Positions 41,101 through 50,276 of a DNA stretch of 64,000 nucleotides are shown one piece after another. Position 1 is the stretch's first letter, and every line of letters starts with the position of its first letter. Origin of the DNA: Symbiodinium natans (lineage: Eukaryota; Sar; Dinophyceae; Suessiales; Symbiodiniaceae); NCBI GenBank assembly GCA_905221605.1, contig CAJNDS010001336.1, forward strand, positions 62,001-126,000, written 5' to 3'. Made by a program: the position numbers and the translations under genes. The notes beneath the pieces were generated by a model. That model ran no database searches. It was not told the origin of the DNA and was given only the letters and a program-made list of their open reading frames with translations.

Positions 41101-42266
41101 TTCCTAAACCCTAAACCTTCAACCCTCAACCCCAAACCCTAAATCGCTTTGCGGGTGCTTTGAAAGCCCCTGGGGTGCTGCGGGGCATGGGTGGGGGGGT
41201 CTTTCCGCTTCCCAACGGAGGGCTTTTCACAAGGACCATCGTATAGTGGGGGGCTGTTAAAGATACAGCCCCCCCCCCCCCCCGTCTCTGTTGGGAGATG
41301 TTTACGTTGAAAGGCGAAAGCCTGAAGCCTTGAAGCCTCCCCCCGGAACCCTAAACCCTAAACCCTAACCTTTTAAACCCCAAACCCCAAACCCCAAACC
41401 CCAAACCTCAAACCCCAAACCCCAAACCCTAAACCCTAAACCCTAACCTTTTAAACCCCAAACCCTAAACCCTAAACCCCCCCCCCCCCCCCCCCCCCAT
41501 TCTGGCGCCTGAAGTTCTCATGCTGCTTGTCGCCCTGCGGCTTGGACCAGGTGTGGGTGCCTGCGAGGCCCTCCCCGGTGCCTCGGCTCTGTCGCTTTGA
41601 AGTCATGTTGGGTTGTTGTAGGGTTGTGTAGGGTTATAGAGTTATATAGGGTCATCGGGTTATGGTTATACAGGGTTATGTAGGGTAGGGCTGCTTAAGA
41701 CACAGGGCAGGAGGAGCACAGGTACATGCCTTTAAGGGGTGCCCCTAGGGCTTAGGAGGGTTTTGGCCTCCCACAAATGCCGCACAAAGCAGAAGCATAG
41801 CTCCCCTTGTAGAAGGTGGATCAAGATGAGGGGGGTTGCAGACCCGCAGCAATGTTTAATTGGGTTGCAGTGTGGGCTCTCTTCTCTCGCGTTTTCCCCT
41901 GCTTATATGCGTCCAAGCAGGTTGCTCTTCTACCTGAACTCCAGACCCTAAACCCTAAAAACATCATCACCCTATGAGACTCTATAATTCCGTATAACCC
42001 TGCATAAGCCTGCGTAACCCTGAATAACCCTATAGGTAACCCTACATAGCCCTAGCTTAACCCCTATAGTAACCCGATATAACTCGACGACCCTACACCC
42101 CCAAACCGACCCAACATGATCCCATCAAACCCCAGATAGCCCGGTTTAGGGTTTTTTAGGGTTTAGGGAACCCTAAACCCGAAACCCTAAACCCTAAACC
42201 CTAAAAGACCCGAACCTTCTGGCCAGCTTTGCCTCCCGGGTCCTCCGCGGCCTCTGCCGCGGCCAT
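37896..42266 (-). CDS. Inferred multi-exon coiled-coil gene with telomere-repeat introns
   Basis: The start group is four exons that join in phase. 42266-42216 begins ATG ([17 protein letters not shown]). It is followed by 41594-41509 ([17 protein letters not shown]), 40978-40901 ([17 protein letters not shown]) and 40615-40550 ([14 protein letters not shown]). The end group is three exons in phase: 38688-38647 ([14 protein letters not shown]), 38308-38260 ([16 protein letters not shown]) and 37972-37896 ([19 protein letters not shown], then KD and TAG). Candidate exons between them are 39898-39839 ([20 protein letters not shown]), 39328-39232 ([17 protein letters not shown]), about 39060-38980 ([15 protein letters not shown]) and about 38820-38706 ([15 protein letters not shown]). 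Acceptors are AG; donors are GT or GC (GC after 41509, 38647 and 38260). CCCTAAA/TTTAGGG tracts occupy several of the introns. The product is mostly charged coiled coil, possibly cytoskeletal; no family is recognised. Central phase is unresolved and the model is manual. Confidence 0.45.
38078..38172 (+). repeat. (TA)n/(ACATAT)n microsatellite
   Basis: Alternating TATATATG, ACATAT and TATATA runs, within an inferred intron. Confidence 0.9.
39937..40000. repeat. Head-to-head telomere-type junction
   Basis: TTTAGGG heptamers (39937-39969) meet CCCTAAA/CCCTGAA/CCCCAAA units (39973 onward) across only three to four bases, giving a near-perfect inverted repeat. This has the shape of a telomere fusion site but can equally arise by repeat insertion in both orientations. 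Confidence 0.8.
40320..40440 (+). repeat. AT-rich (TCTATA)n microsatellite
   Basis: Repeated CTATATCTATAT and TATATATATG motifs in an otherwise GC-rich region. No coding signal. Confidence 0.8.
40470..40549 (-). repeat. (CCCTAAA)n tract starting at a donor site
   Basis: About 11 heptamers. Read on the minus strand this is GTTTAGGG repeated, beginning exactly where the exon at 40615-40550 stops. Confidence 0.9.
40648..40740 (+). repeat. TTTAGGG tract with TTTAGG and TTTCGGG variants
   Basis: It lies about 30 bp upstream (in minus-strand sense) of the acceptor at 40616. With the tract at 40470-40549 it flanks one exon with inverted repeats. Confidence 0.9.
40855..40877 (+). repeat. C homopolymer (23 bp)
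   Basis: Twenty-three consecutive C. Similar runs lie at 41477-41498, 58410-58429 and 59244-59274. Long runs of this kind are prone to assembly length errors. Confidence 0.9.
41345..41498 (-). repeat. CCCTAAA/CCCCAAA tract ending in a C homopolymer
   Basis: Mixed CCCTAAA, CCCCAAA and CCCTAACCTTTTAAA units, then 22 C. It abuts the 3' side of the exon at 41594-41509. Confidence 0.9.
41602..42120. repeat. Imperfect long inverted repeat of GGGTTAT-type units
   Basis: The left arm, 41602-41690, is built from GGGTTAT and GTAGGGTT units. The right arm, about 42000-42120, is built from ATAACCC and AACCCTAC units, and its reverse complement resembles the left arm (TCATGTTGGGT at both outer ends). 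The roughly 300-bp centre contains no clear gene. Confidence 0.5.
42143..42206. repeat. Second head-to-head telomere-type junction
   Basis: TTTAGGGTTTAGGG directly meets CCCTAAACCC across AA (42169-42170). It forms a palindrome of telomere units immediately 3' (in minus sense) of the inferred first exon of the 37.9-42.3 kb gene. Confidence 0.8.
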
Positions 42267-42510
42267 CGGCGGCCCTTGCTCAAATGCTCAAAATTCCGGT
42301 CTTAGGGGGGGGAAAAAGAGTTGGGGGTATTTAGGATTTAGGGCGTAGGGTTTAGGGTTTAGGGTTTAGGGTTTAGGGAAGAAAACAGATGGGGTTTTTA
42401 GGGCTACAGGGTGAAATTGAGGGGTATTTCGGGTGAACAAGAGTTGGGGGGTTTTTCGGATGTAGGGCTTATACTGGGACATTTAGGGCATCCTTTCTGG
42501 GTTTTGGGGC

Positions 42511-42582
42511 TATAGGGATGCTCTTTTGGCGCAGCGCTTAGAGGGCTAGCCCTTCGGTCGATTCAAGTCCTGGGGATGCGGT
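42511..42582 (+). other. tRNA-like or SINE-head-like segment
   Basis: TGGCGCAGCGC resembles a tRNA A box and GGTCGATTCAAGTCC resembles a B box lacking one T, about 30 bp apart. The flanks GGATGCT and GGGATGC do not form a good acceptor stem. It may be a degraded tRNA-derived SINE or chance. Confidence 0.2.
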
Positions 42583-42904
42583 GTAGAGAATCTTGCGAGC
42601 CTTTCTTGAGAATACCATAAAAAACCCCGCCAAAATCCCTAGACTCTTAAAAATCCCCCCCCTCCCCCCCAAAAAAAATCCTAGACCAGAAGGGGAGAAG
42701 ACCCCACCCCCCTGCCTCCGTGCGCGGGTGAAACTGGAGGGCCCCGCAGCTGCTTGGATCCATTCTCAGTTTGAGCCGAGAGCGGCCACAAGGACTCAAA
42801 GGGGCCCTAAACCCAAAACCGAAAACCCTGAACCCTGAACCCTGAACCCTGAACCCTAAACCCTAAACCCTAAACCGAAAACCCTGAACCCTGAACCCTG
42901 AACC

Positions 42905-43084
42905 CTGATCTCTGGCAAGCACAGTGGAAAATGAGTCTTTGAGCAGTGAGCAGGACTCGGAAGCTGCACAGCTCGCGTGCAAGGGGCCAGGGAACGTGCT
43001 GAACTTCCATGCGCATGCTTGCACCTCATCTGCTAAGACAGTTCAACCTGCTTCATGTGTGCGTTCAGTGGACCTTTGACAGGA
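42905..43084 (+). CDS. Possible exon or gene fragment (plus strand)
   Basis: About 58 codons without a start are open on the plus strand (SLASTVENESLSSEQDSEAA ... CVRSVDL, then a stop). The composition is protein-like (acidic Ser/Glu stretch, then Cys/His residues). No splice site of quality was identified, and no family is recognised. It lies just after a CCCTGAA repeat tract. Confidence 0.2.
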
Positions 43085-43900
43085 AGCGAAAACCATCACT
43101 AGGATTTCTTACCTTCGTCAACATGCGGTCGATTGTTGTCAACACACCTCCTGCTGACAGCATTTTGAGTTAAGGAACCTAGCCGGATGCCAAACTTGGA
43201 GTGAACAAACTAGCCCCGACCCAAAGACCTTACGGGTGTTCACAAAAAAACAACATTCTAAGGATGCAGAGGGCGGTCTTATACCTTCTCTGCCATCTAA
43301 AACATTTCCGTCGTGCTGGCACTAATCTACTAATTGCTTCAGCCCCCCCAAATGGTCTTCCTTATCGGGCAATATAGGGATTATTTCCTTTTTCGGGCAG
43401 GTTCTTAAGCAAAGAGTAGAAATTGGAGGTTTTTGCAGCCTTTTCTGCGCTGCCAGTGCCGTGAGAGAAGCGGCAGTTGTCTCCACGCGAGCAGCCTGCC
43501 AGGTTTCGTCAGGGTTCGTGTCCCTGGCCCTAAAACATGTAGAATATATAATATATAAGGAATGACAAGTGTTATATCATGCACCTATATAGTTTATGTC
43601 TAGTATAGTATACATATAGATATTTATATACTAAATCGTACATAATAAAAGCTTCAAGGCCAAAGTTGCTATCAGCCAGGTCAGCCACATGCCTCTCTCG
43701 GAGAAGAAATGCCGGCACGCATTGGGCCTGGGATGAGGGGAGTGCTTTCGATCCTTTCCCAGAATTTTGGGGAGGCATCTGACCTCACAGGCATTGCTGT
43801 TGTTGGCCCGAAACCTCACTTGCCCCTCTCACGAAGCGCAAGGTCACAGCTTCTCGATTTCTCTCGCAGTAGCTCTCTTAGCCCTCCTCCGCGTGGACCC
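43085..43900. other. Mostly unassigned region with an AT-rich island
   Basis: There is an AT-rich stretch at about 43537-43650 (TATATAATATATAA, TAGTATAGTATACATATAG). A 65-codon plus-strand ORF at 43709-43906 has moderate protein character but no domain. Nothing else can be supported. Confidence 0.4.
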
Positions 43901-44023
43901 CCCTAAACCCTAAACCCTAAACCCTAAACCCTAAACCCTAAACCCTAAACCCTAAACCCTAAACCCTAAACCCTAAACCCTAAACCCTAAACCCTAAACC
44001 CTAAACCCTAAACCCTAAACCCC
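43901..44023 (-). repeat. (CCCTAAA)n tract, near-perfect
   Basis: About 17 heptamers without change. It is separated by a 120-bp unique spacer from the next tract (44147-44245). The spacer reads on the minus strand as a candidate exon, RRYTRAETEAKAPELSAPRN. Confidence 0.95.
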
Positions 44024-46370
44024 CGGTGCGATTTCGAGGCGCGGACAGCTCCGGGGCCTTGGCTTCGGTCTCGGCACGCGTGTAGCGCCTTGGCCAAAGG
44101 AGACTACACGCCTACTGCACACCTGCAGATGTCTGTGTTCTCTACTAAACCCTAAACCCTAAACCCTAAACCCTAAACCCTAAACCCTAAACCCTAAACC
44201 CTAAACCCTAAACCCTAAACCCTAAACCCTAAACCCGAAACCCTAGAGCATTTGGGGCTTGCGGGTGTTTTGGGGGGACCCAAAGCCCAGAAAACCCCAA
44301 ACCCTATACTCCCCTGACAAGCATAAGGAAAACCTTAAAGTCTTATGTTAATCCTTCGGTTTTCAGATTATCAGCAGAAGGCTAAAAGGAAACGCGATGC
44401 TGCTCGCTAAAAACACTTAAGCCCAAAACCAGAGTCCATACCCCCGAAAGTCTCATTCCCTCTGAGCGCAAGAACTCCTAAACACCACAATCCTAATTCC
44501 AAAAGCCAAAAAAACCCTGAAGCCTGAAGCCACGAATCTTTCGAGGCATTTTGTCCCGCCCCTCCTGGCCCCTCCTTCTACCCCTTAAAGCCTCAACCCC
44601 CCTCAAACCCGAAAGCCCCTCAAAAGCCCTCAAAGCCCATACAAACCCTAAACCCTAAACCCTAAACCCGAAACCCCAAACCCTAAACCCCTCAAAAGCG
44701 CGTAAACGCCCCAAAATGGAAGTTCCCGATGACGAATCTTCCCCCCTCGGCTCCTCTCGCCGCGCGGGCGCTTGGCACCCGCCTCGCGAGCGAGGCGCCG
44801 GCGCCTCAGGAGCTCCTCCGAAGCGGTTTTGGAGGGTTAGGGGAGTTTAGGGTTTAGGGTTTAGGGTTTAGGGGTTAGGGTTGAAGGGTTCAGGGCTTAG
44901 GGTTTAGGGTTCCTCTGAAGGAGGTGGAGGGGGCTGCTAGGGAAGTGTAAGGGAGCTTAAGGGAGTTTAAGGGTTCAAGGGCTTAAGGGTTAGGGTTTAA
45001 GGGTGTTGAGGGGCTTAAGGCAGTTTTGGGGGTTTCAGGGTTTGAGGGTTCAAGAGTTTTAGGGGTCTTGGGGGGGGGCTCAGGGTGGCTGTTAGGGAAG
45101 TTTAAGGGAGTTTAGGGAGTTGAAGGTAGCTTGAGGACAAAGGAGGGCTTGGGGGCCTAGGGGTTTAGGGAGTTTGGGGTTTAAGGGTTTCGAGTTTAGG
45201 GTTAGGGCTTAAGGGAGTTTAGGGTTGAAGGGTTCAGGGGTTCAGGGGGTCTTGGGGGGATTTTGGGGGGTGTGAAAACATATCTTTGGGTTTTTAGGGG
45301 TTAGGGGGGGTTTGCTGGGTTGCTTGGGGTGGTAAGGAGTTGGGTGTTGGGTCTCGGGCTGCAGGCTGATATGAAGGCTATGAACGCTCTGGATATGCGG
45401 GAGTAGAAGTTGCGAAGTCCCTATTGACACGTAGAGGTACGTGTAAGTAGGGTAGCCCATAAATTTCAAACTTCCCCCCTGACCTAACCAACACTTGAAT
45501 GAGCTTTTAAAGAGGAGGCTTCATGACTTATGGGTGTTGTCCGAACCCTACTTGGAGGTGCATGGTACTTAGTAACCCAATTATAACTGTACTTATAACC
45601 CCATTATAACCCCATTAGGGTACTGAAGGGGCTTAGAAGTGGGTCATAACTACACTTGTAACTGGGCTACTAAGTACCATGAACCTCCAAGTAAGGTGCT
45701 CACAAACGCAAGAGCGCTCTGACAGCTGGCTTCTCCTGGCGGGCGCGCTCGGCCCGCACCCGCTGCTTCGGATTTTGCTCCTTCTTGGAGGGGTTGGGGA
45801 GTTTAGGGCTCCAGCGATCTGGGCTTTAGAAAGCAGCGGCTTTTTGGGGTTTGAAGTGGGCTTTGTTCCAAGCCCTGGTTGGAGTTTAGCCATGCGCGGC
45901 ACTCTTCTGAGTTTTTGGTGACAAAGCATCTGGCCGTATTGTTGTTCACCATTTACCAGACTTTTGGTAACTTCATCTAACTTAAGTTCGTTAACAGCAT
46001 GCCGCCATAAATACAGCCCAAATCTACCCCGAGACGAACCCTACCTACTCCCCCTCCCAAAACCCCAAATGCCAATCCAAGCGCTTGCAAAACCCTACGC
46101 TCTTCGTACCAAACCCTCACAACTGGGCCCTACACAGGCCCTGCCCTGCACCCCTAACCCTAAACCCCTAAAACCCTAAATCCTAAACCCCTAAACTCTA
46201 AACCCCTAGACCCCTGAAACCCTAAACCCTAAACCCCGAACCCCCTAAACCCTAAACCCCCCTAAGCTCGCCCACGAAGCTCTCTCCTGGCGCTTCTTTG
46301 TCTCGGCTGCGGTGCGGAGGAGGCCCGCTGCCTGGGGATTGGGAGGTCTCCCTGCCCTTCAGACGGCAGA
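44024..46370 (-). CDS. Candidate exons of a minus-strand gene in repeat spacers (unphased)
   Basis: Four unique spacers read as basic, helical coding segments on the minus strand: about 46345-46275 after TCCCCAG (AAGLLRTAAETKKRQ), about 45795-45715 (KKEQNPKQRVRAERARQEK), about 44825-44710 (ASEELLRRRRLAREAGAKR) and about 44095-44030 (YTRAETEAKAPELSAPR). They are separated by CCCTAAA tracts, G-rich degenerate repeat (44846-45250) and a foldback element (45551-45691). They could be 3' exons of the gene at 47482-48474. I could not fix phases, so the order and membership are inferred. Confidence 0.3.
44147..44245 (-). repeat. (CCCTAAA)n tract
   Basis: About 14 heptamers, the last ones diverged (CCCGAAA). 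Confidence 0.95.
44840..45300 (+). repeat. Degenerate G-rich telomere-derived repeat
   Basis: Irregular TTTAGGG, TTAAGGG, GTTTAAGGGAG and GGGTTGAAGGG units. No coding signal on either strand. Confidence 0.7.
45551..45691. mobile_element. Foldback (MITE-like) element, 49-bp arms
   Basis: The left arm is 45551-45599 (starts CTTGGAGGTGCATGGTACTT). The right arm is 45643-45691, and its reverse complement starts CTTGGAGGTTCATGGTACTT. By hand 42 of 49 positions pair, with a 43-bp loop. No ORF. A diverged sequence with similar ends (TTGGAGGTG ... CTTCCACCAAC) lies at about 52441-52533, which hints at a small family. Confidence 0.65.
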
Positions 46371-46799
46371 CGAAACCTGTGAGGGGGGTTAGGTTGTTTT
46401 TTTTGTTTTTTTTGGGGGGGGGGGGGGCGGGGTGGCGGTTTAGTTTTTTTTTTTTTGGGGGGGGGGGGGGGGTTTAGGGTTGGAGAGCTGTTTGGGTTTA
46501 AGGTGAAGGGGTTCAGGGGCTTCAGGTTTTGGGGATTGTAGGAGATTGCAGGGATTTTGGGGGTTGTTTCAAGAAGGGGTCGCTTGCGCGGGGGTGTGTT
46601 CGATGATGAAACCAGGTAGCTGCAAAAAGGGGAGCCTTCTCCCTAAACCCTCAACCGCTAAACCCCGAACCCTAAGCAGAATAAACTGCCCAACTCGATT
46701 TCCCTCTCATGGCCTGGCCAACCCCGTTCTTCTTCTTCTTTCTTGGGCCCTTGAACAACCTCCTTCAAGAAATCCTCACTAGGATCCTCTGAAACCCCA

Positions 46800-46985
46800 A
46801 GAGAGGGAGATGCGAACCTGTCAAGAGGTCCTACCGAGCCTGCACAGAACCCCTGAAGAACTCAAAGGGGGAGCACCTCCAGCGCAGAGCCGTCGCGGAG
46901 GAGCAGCAGCCCTGTGCGGCCAAAATCAGGGAAATGCTTGCCATAATACCTTTTGTATACAACAGTCGGAACATTCCGTGCTAGG
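46800..46985 (+). CDS. Possible plus-strand exon
   Basis: An open plus-strand frame reads KGEHLQRRAVAEEQQPCAAK and then IREMLAIIPFVYNSRN, which is helical and protein-like. No splice sites were settled. The reverse strand is also open, so this is weak. Confidence 0.2.
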
Positions 46986-47308
46986 GGGGGTAGAATAGTT
47001 TTTTTTTACATCGCGTTTCGGGAACCTGGAGCCCTGCAGAAACCAAAAGGAGGCTACTGTTTTGGGGGACCCCCTGCAAAGGCGTCATAGCTCAGAAGCA
47101 AACACCAACACTTCGTGGTCGGCTGGTCACAGGCTCCCCAACCCCGATCGAAGCTCAAACACAAGAGCCTCATTGGGCCACCTCACGTATAACAAAGGGG
47201 GTCATTTTGGGGGGGAGGTTTGCAGTTTGCATATCCAGGGGCAGGAAGTTACATGTCTCCTAACCCTAAACCCTCAACCCTGAACCCTAAACCCTGACAT
47301 TCCTAGAT

Positions 47309-47420
47309 GAGCAGCAAGATGACTGCAGGGGACGGCCTCCTCGCAGGTGTTGGTTTGGGAGCTCGCTCCAAGTCTCATCCTGTGGACCAAAAGGGCCGGG
47401 GACTGCGACCTAAACCCTAA
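47309..47420 (+). other. Unique spacer of unclear coding sense
   Basis: The plus strand has an ATG and 36 codons (MSSKMTAGDGLLAGVGLGAR start) before running into CCCTAAA repeat. The minus strand is also open (DETWSELPNQHL). Neither can be chosen. Confidence 0.2.
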
Positions 47421-47481
47421 ACCCTAAACCCCCCTAAACCCTAAACCCTAAACCCTAAACCCTAAACCCTAAACCCTAAAC

Positions 47482-48474
47482 TTTTAGGGGCTTCGCCCTT
47501 GTGCGCCAGCGCAGCTTTTTGTTGAGTTGTCGTCAGTTGCTTTGTGACTGGGTCGGCGAGGAGGTTTAAGTAAATCGAACAAAGAAAACTTTTGGGCTTT
47601 GTGCCTGTACAGGGCAAGGAGGTTTAAGAAAATTGAACACTTCAGCACTTTGTAGCTGTTTGAAGCCTTTTCCTGCTGAAACCAATTTGGGGCTGCGAAG
47701 GCAGTTTTGGCCTTCAGAGGCCCCAACATTGGCCTTTTTGTTGTGCACCTTTTTGGTGCCTTTCTTGGCTTTCTTGGCAACGTTTTTGAGCCTTTCGGCG
47801 GGGCTTGTTAAAGCTTTTTGGAGCTGCAAGGTTGCGCCCGTAAAATATTTCTTCTAGCCTCCAAGAAGAGAAAAGGGGGCCCAGTGGGATTGGGGTTTAG
47901 GTTGCCCTCCCCCCCCCCCCCCCCGAGCCTTTACAAGCTGTAGTGCCTCCGAAAGACTGTTGGAGCCTTGCGGCCCGCAGCCTTCTAAGGCCTTTTGGAA
48001 CTTCAAAATTCCTCCCGTGAAAAGTTCTTCGAGCCTCCAAGAGGAGAAAAGGGGGCCTCGAGACTTTGGGGTTTAGGGCAGCCTCTCCTATATCTCTAGA
48101 CATGTCCTGGGCGCCGAGCTGCGCTGGCGAACCCTAGATAAATCCTAAACCCTAAACCCTAAACCCCCTAAACTCTAAACTCCAAACCCTAAACCCTAAA
48201 CCCTAAACCCAAAGGGCTCAAGAAGGGTGCGACTTGGCTCAGAGGAAGTTCTTACTTGGCTTCAAACTCGTGTTTTAGGCAGCTTGGGCCAAAGGCCACT
48301 GTGACATCAAGCGAAGTATGGTTATGGCCAGAAGTTTCGGAAGACCCGCTCCCTGCAACGAGAGGCTTGTTGTCTCGGCGGAGCTTCCGTTGGAGTGATT
48401 GATTCACTTGCTCAGCAGAACATGCAATTGCAAGCCCGAAATCGGCCTCCAACACAACGAAGCAGCCCTTCAGC
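47482..48474 (-). CDS. Inferred multi-exon gene with duplicated LEELFTGG exon
   Basis: The exon 48474-48256 follows a strong acceptor (TTTTGTTGTTTCAG) and encodes 72 residues (CFVVLEADFGLAIACSAEQV ... SCLKHEFEA). It ends at a consensus donor, GTAAGA. The next exon, 48034-47935, joins in phase (AA plus G giving Lys) and reads LEELFTGGILKFQKALEG, ending at GTAAAG. A third segment, 47853 to about 47566, begins at a parallel acceptor and reads KKYFTGATLQLQKAL and then a Lys-rich stretch; its far end is uncertain. An exon at 47547-47482 (TTTQQKAALAHKGEAPK) ends at a GTTTAGGG donor. An upstream exon near 48615-48547 (VGQVNVEIVQREEVSLR) is likely. Exons two and three are a tandem duplication. No family is recognised; the beta-rich first exon suggests a globular domain. 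Confidence 0.45.
47790..48085 (-). repeat. ~180-bp tandem duplication containing an exon start
   Basis: About 47790-47905 and 47975-48085 align by eye through GAGCCTT, GGAGCTGCAA/GGAACTTCAA, CTTCTAGCCTCCAAGA/CTTCGAGCCTCCAAGA and AAAAGGGGGCC. Each copy carries the acceptor and the first codons of an FTGG-type exon. The left copy has one extra base that shifts the frame relative to the acceptor. Confidence 0.6.
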
Positions 48475-48799
48475 CTGAAACAACAAAAGCTTCAATGAAC
48501 CAATCGAGACTAAACCCTAAGCCTAAACCCCAAACCCTAAACCCTCAATGAGACTTCTTCACGCTGAACAATTTCGACGTTGACTTGTCCAACGTGCCTC
48601 GAGCCAGCGAACATTGGTGGATGCTGTTTCCTGTGCTAGAGATCCCAGAGAGCTTTTTGGGGTTCCAGTCAGGGGTTTAGGGTTAGGGTTGGGTCTTCGC
48701 GGGGTGTACTTAGGGGCGCACTCCCATATTTTATTAAAAAGGAGGGATTTTGCATCTGTATGGGACAGTCCTATACTTCCAACTTGCACAGTCTGAGCT

Positions 48800-49080
48800 T
48801 AATTGATTGCCGTGTTCACAACGTGTCTAGTTTTTTGACATGCGGATTGGCGCGAGCAGTTTTGGTTCAGGAGTAAACAAGAAAGCGGGCACAAACGGAA
48901 TGCTTTCAGTGTGTCATCTCGATCCACTGCCGGGATGCCAGAGCAAAACCTTTTGATACACCCATGGCGTTTGGGGTCTTCGCCAGCACTAATGTATACA
49001 TACCTATATACAATATGTGCATATATGCATATATACATATATACATATATACATATACACGTACTGGTGTAAACAATAGG
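48800..49080. other. Spacer with (ATAC/ATATAC)n microsatellite
   Basis: CATATATACATATATACATA-type repeat at about 48990-49065. No gene can be supported in this stretch. Confidence 0.6.
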
Positions 49081-49914
49081 GCAAGCTTTTGGGGTGTAGC
49101 TCCGTTGGGTGTTTTTGTTGTGCATTCGCACTGGCTTACCCCTGGCAACATGGACTGTCTCGCCTGGACGCCTCTCACTTCGGGGGCCGCTTCAGGCTTC
49201 GCTATTGTTCACAGTGGAGTGAGCGACCCTTCCATGCGCTGCGTTTGTCCGTACCGCCTGCTCCAACGTCGGGAGACGGCACATACCATTAGAGCCCCTG
49301 CCGCTGTACCAGGCACCGTCTCTCTGTCATCCTGCTTGTCGAGGGGCTCATCTTCAGTTGTTCTCCATTGCTTCCTCCCGGCTGGCCGTCTGCGCTTTTG
49401 GCTTCCTTGTGTTGGCAATGCCGTTTCTTAGCGCTGTTCCATATCCTGGGTGCATCTTATGGACCGCAAGCCCTCTGCAGCCAAAGCCTCAAGACGTGAT
49501 ACTCTGCACGCTGCCGCTCGTTTCTCTCAGCTGCATGAGCTGCCTTTCAGTTTCGAGCGCAGCCTGCAGCATCTTCTTGGCTGGACATGGGCCATCCTCC
49601 TGTGGTGCAGCCATTGCGGCAAACGAGAACAGAATCAAGATCATGCAAAAGCAGTACGGATGCAGCATTCCGGCCATCCTCGGTGGCCCTCACGATTGAA
49701 ATCCCTGAACGACCGTCAGGCGAGGCGACCTGACATGCCACATCTTCCTCACATCCCTCGTGGGCCCCTTCGCGATCGGCTCTGGAGCTTTGATGTTGGT
49801 TTACGATTCTTGGGGCTACAGGATTCCCAGTCTGCCAAGGCTCGTCATTGTCATCGGGCGGGAATGGACGGCACGGGTGCCTTGGCGACGGAAGCCCTAG
49901 ACCTTAAACCCTAG
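49081..49914 (+). CDS. Possible plus-strand coding region, unknown protein
   Basis: Overlapping plus-strand frames are open for hundreds of bases. The most protein-like is 49450-49914 (155 codons, e.g. HAAARFSQLHELPFSFERSL and DRLWSFDVGLRFLGLQDSQ), preceded by a hydrophobic frame at 49358-49699. No domain is recognised, and frame changes suggest either exons or a decayed gene. It lies upstream of, and on the same strand as, the gene at 50277-53106, and could supply its 5' exons; the junction was not found. Confidence 0.3.
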
Positions 49915-50276
49915 ATCCTGTGAACACAAAAGCCTTCAGCATAAGCCTAGGACTAAGCCCTTTGACCTGGCAGGCGCGTGATCCTGCAGGCCATGTTTTT
50001 TTTTTCTCAAAAGGCCAGGTAGCCCCCGAATGCCTGAAAACTCGTCAAGCCCACCCCCAAAAACCCCCCAAACCCCTCAACCCCCTCCCCCCCCCCCCCC
50101 GCAAACAAAACCAAACAACACACCCCAAAAAACCCAACCCCCCCCCCCCCCCCCCTCCCCGAAAAAAAAGAAACAAAACCAAGAAGCCCCTGCTTTGCCG
50201 CCAAAAAGGAAAACAAAAAACAAAAACAACGAAGAAACCGCTGCTTTGCTGCCCAAGGGGCCAGGCCCCCTCCCAG

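Noticed and set aside
49089-49418. Several overlapping frames on both strands near 49.1-49.4 kb as distinct genes
   Set aside because: They overlap one region, have no motif, and cannot all be real; only the general plus-strand coding possibility is kept.
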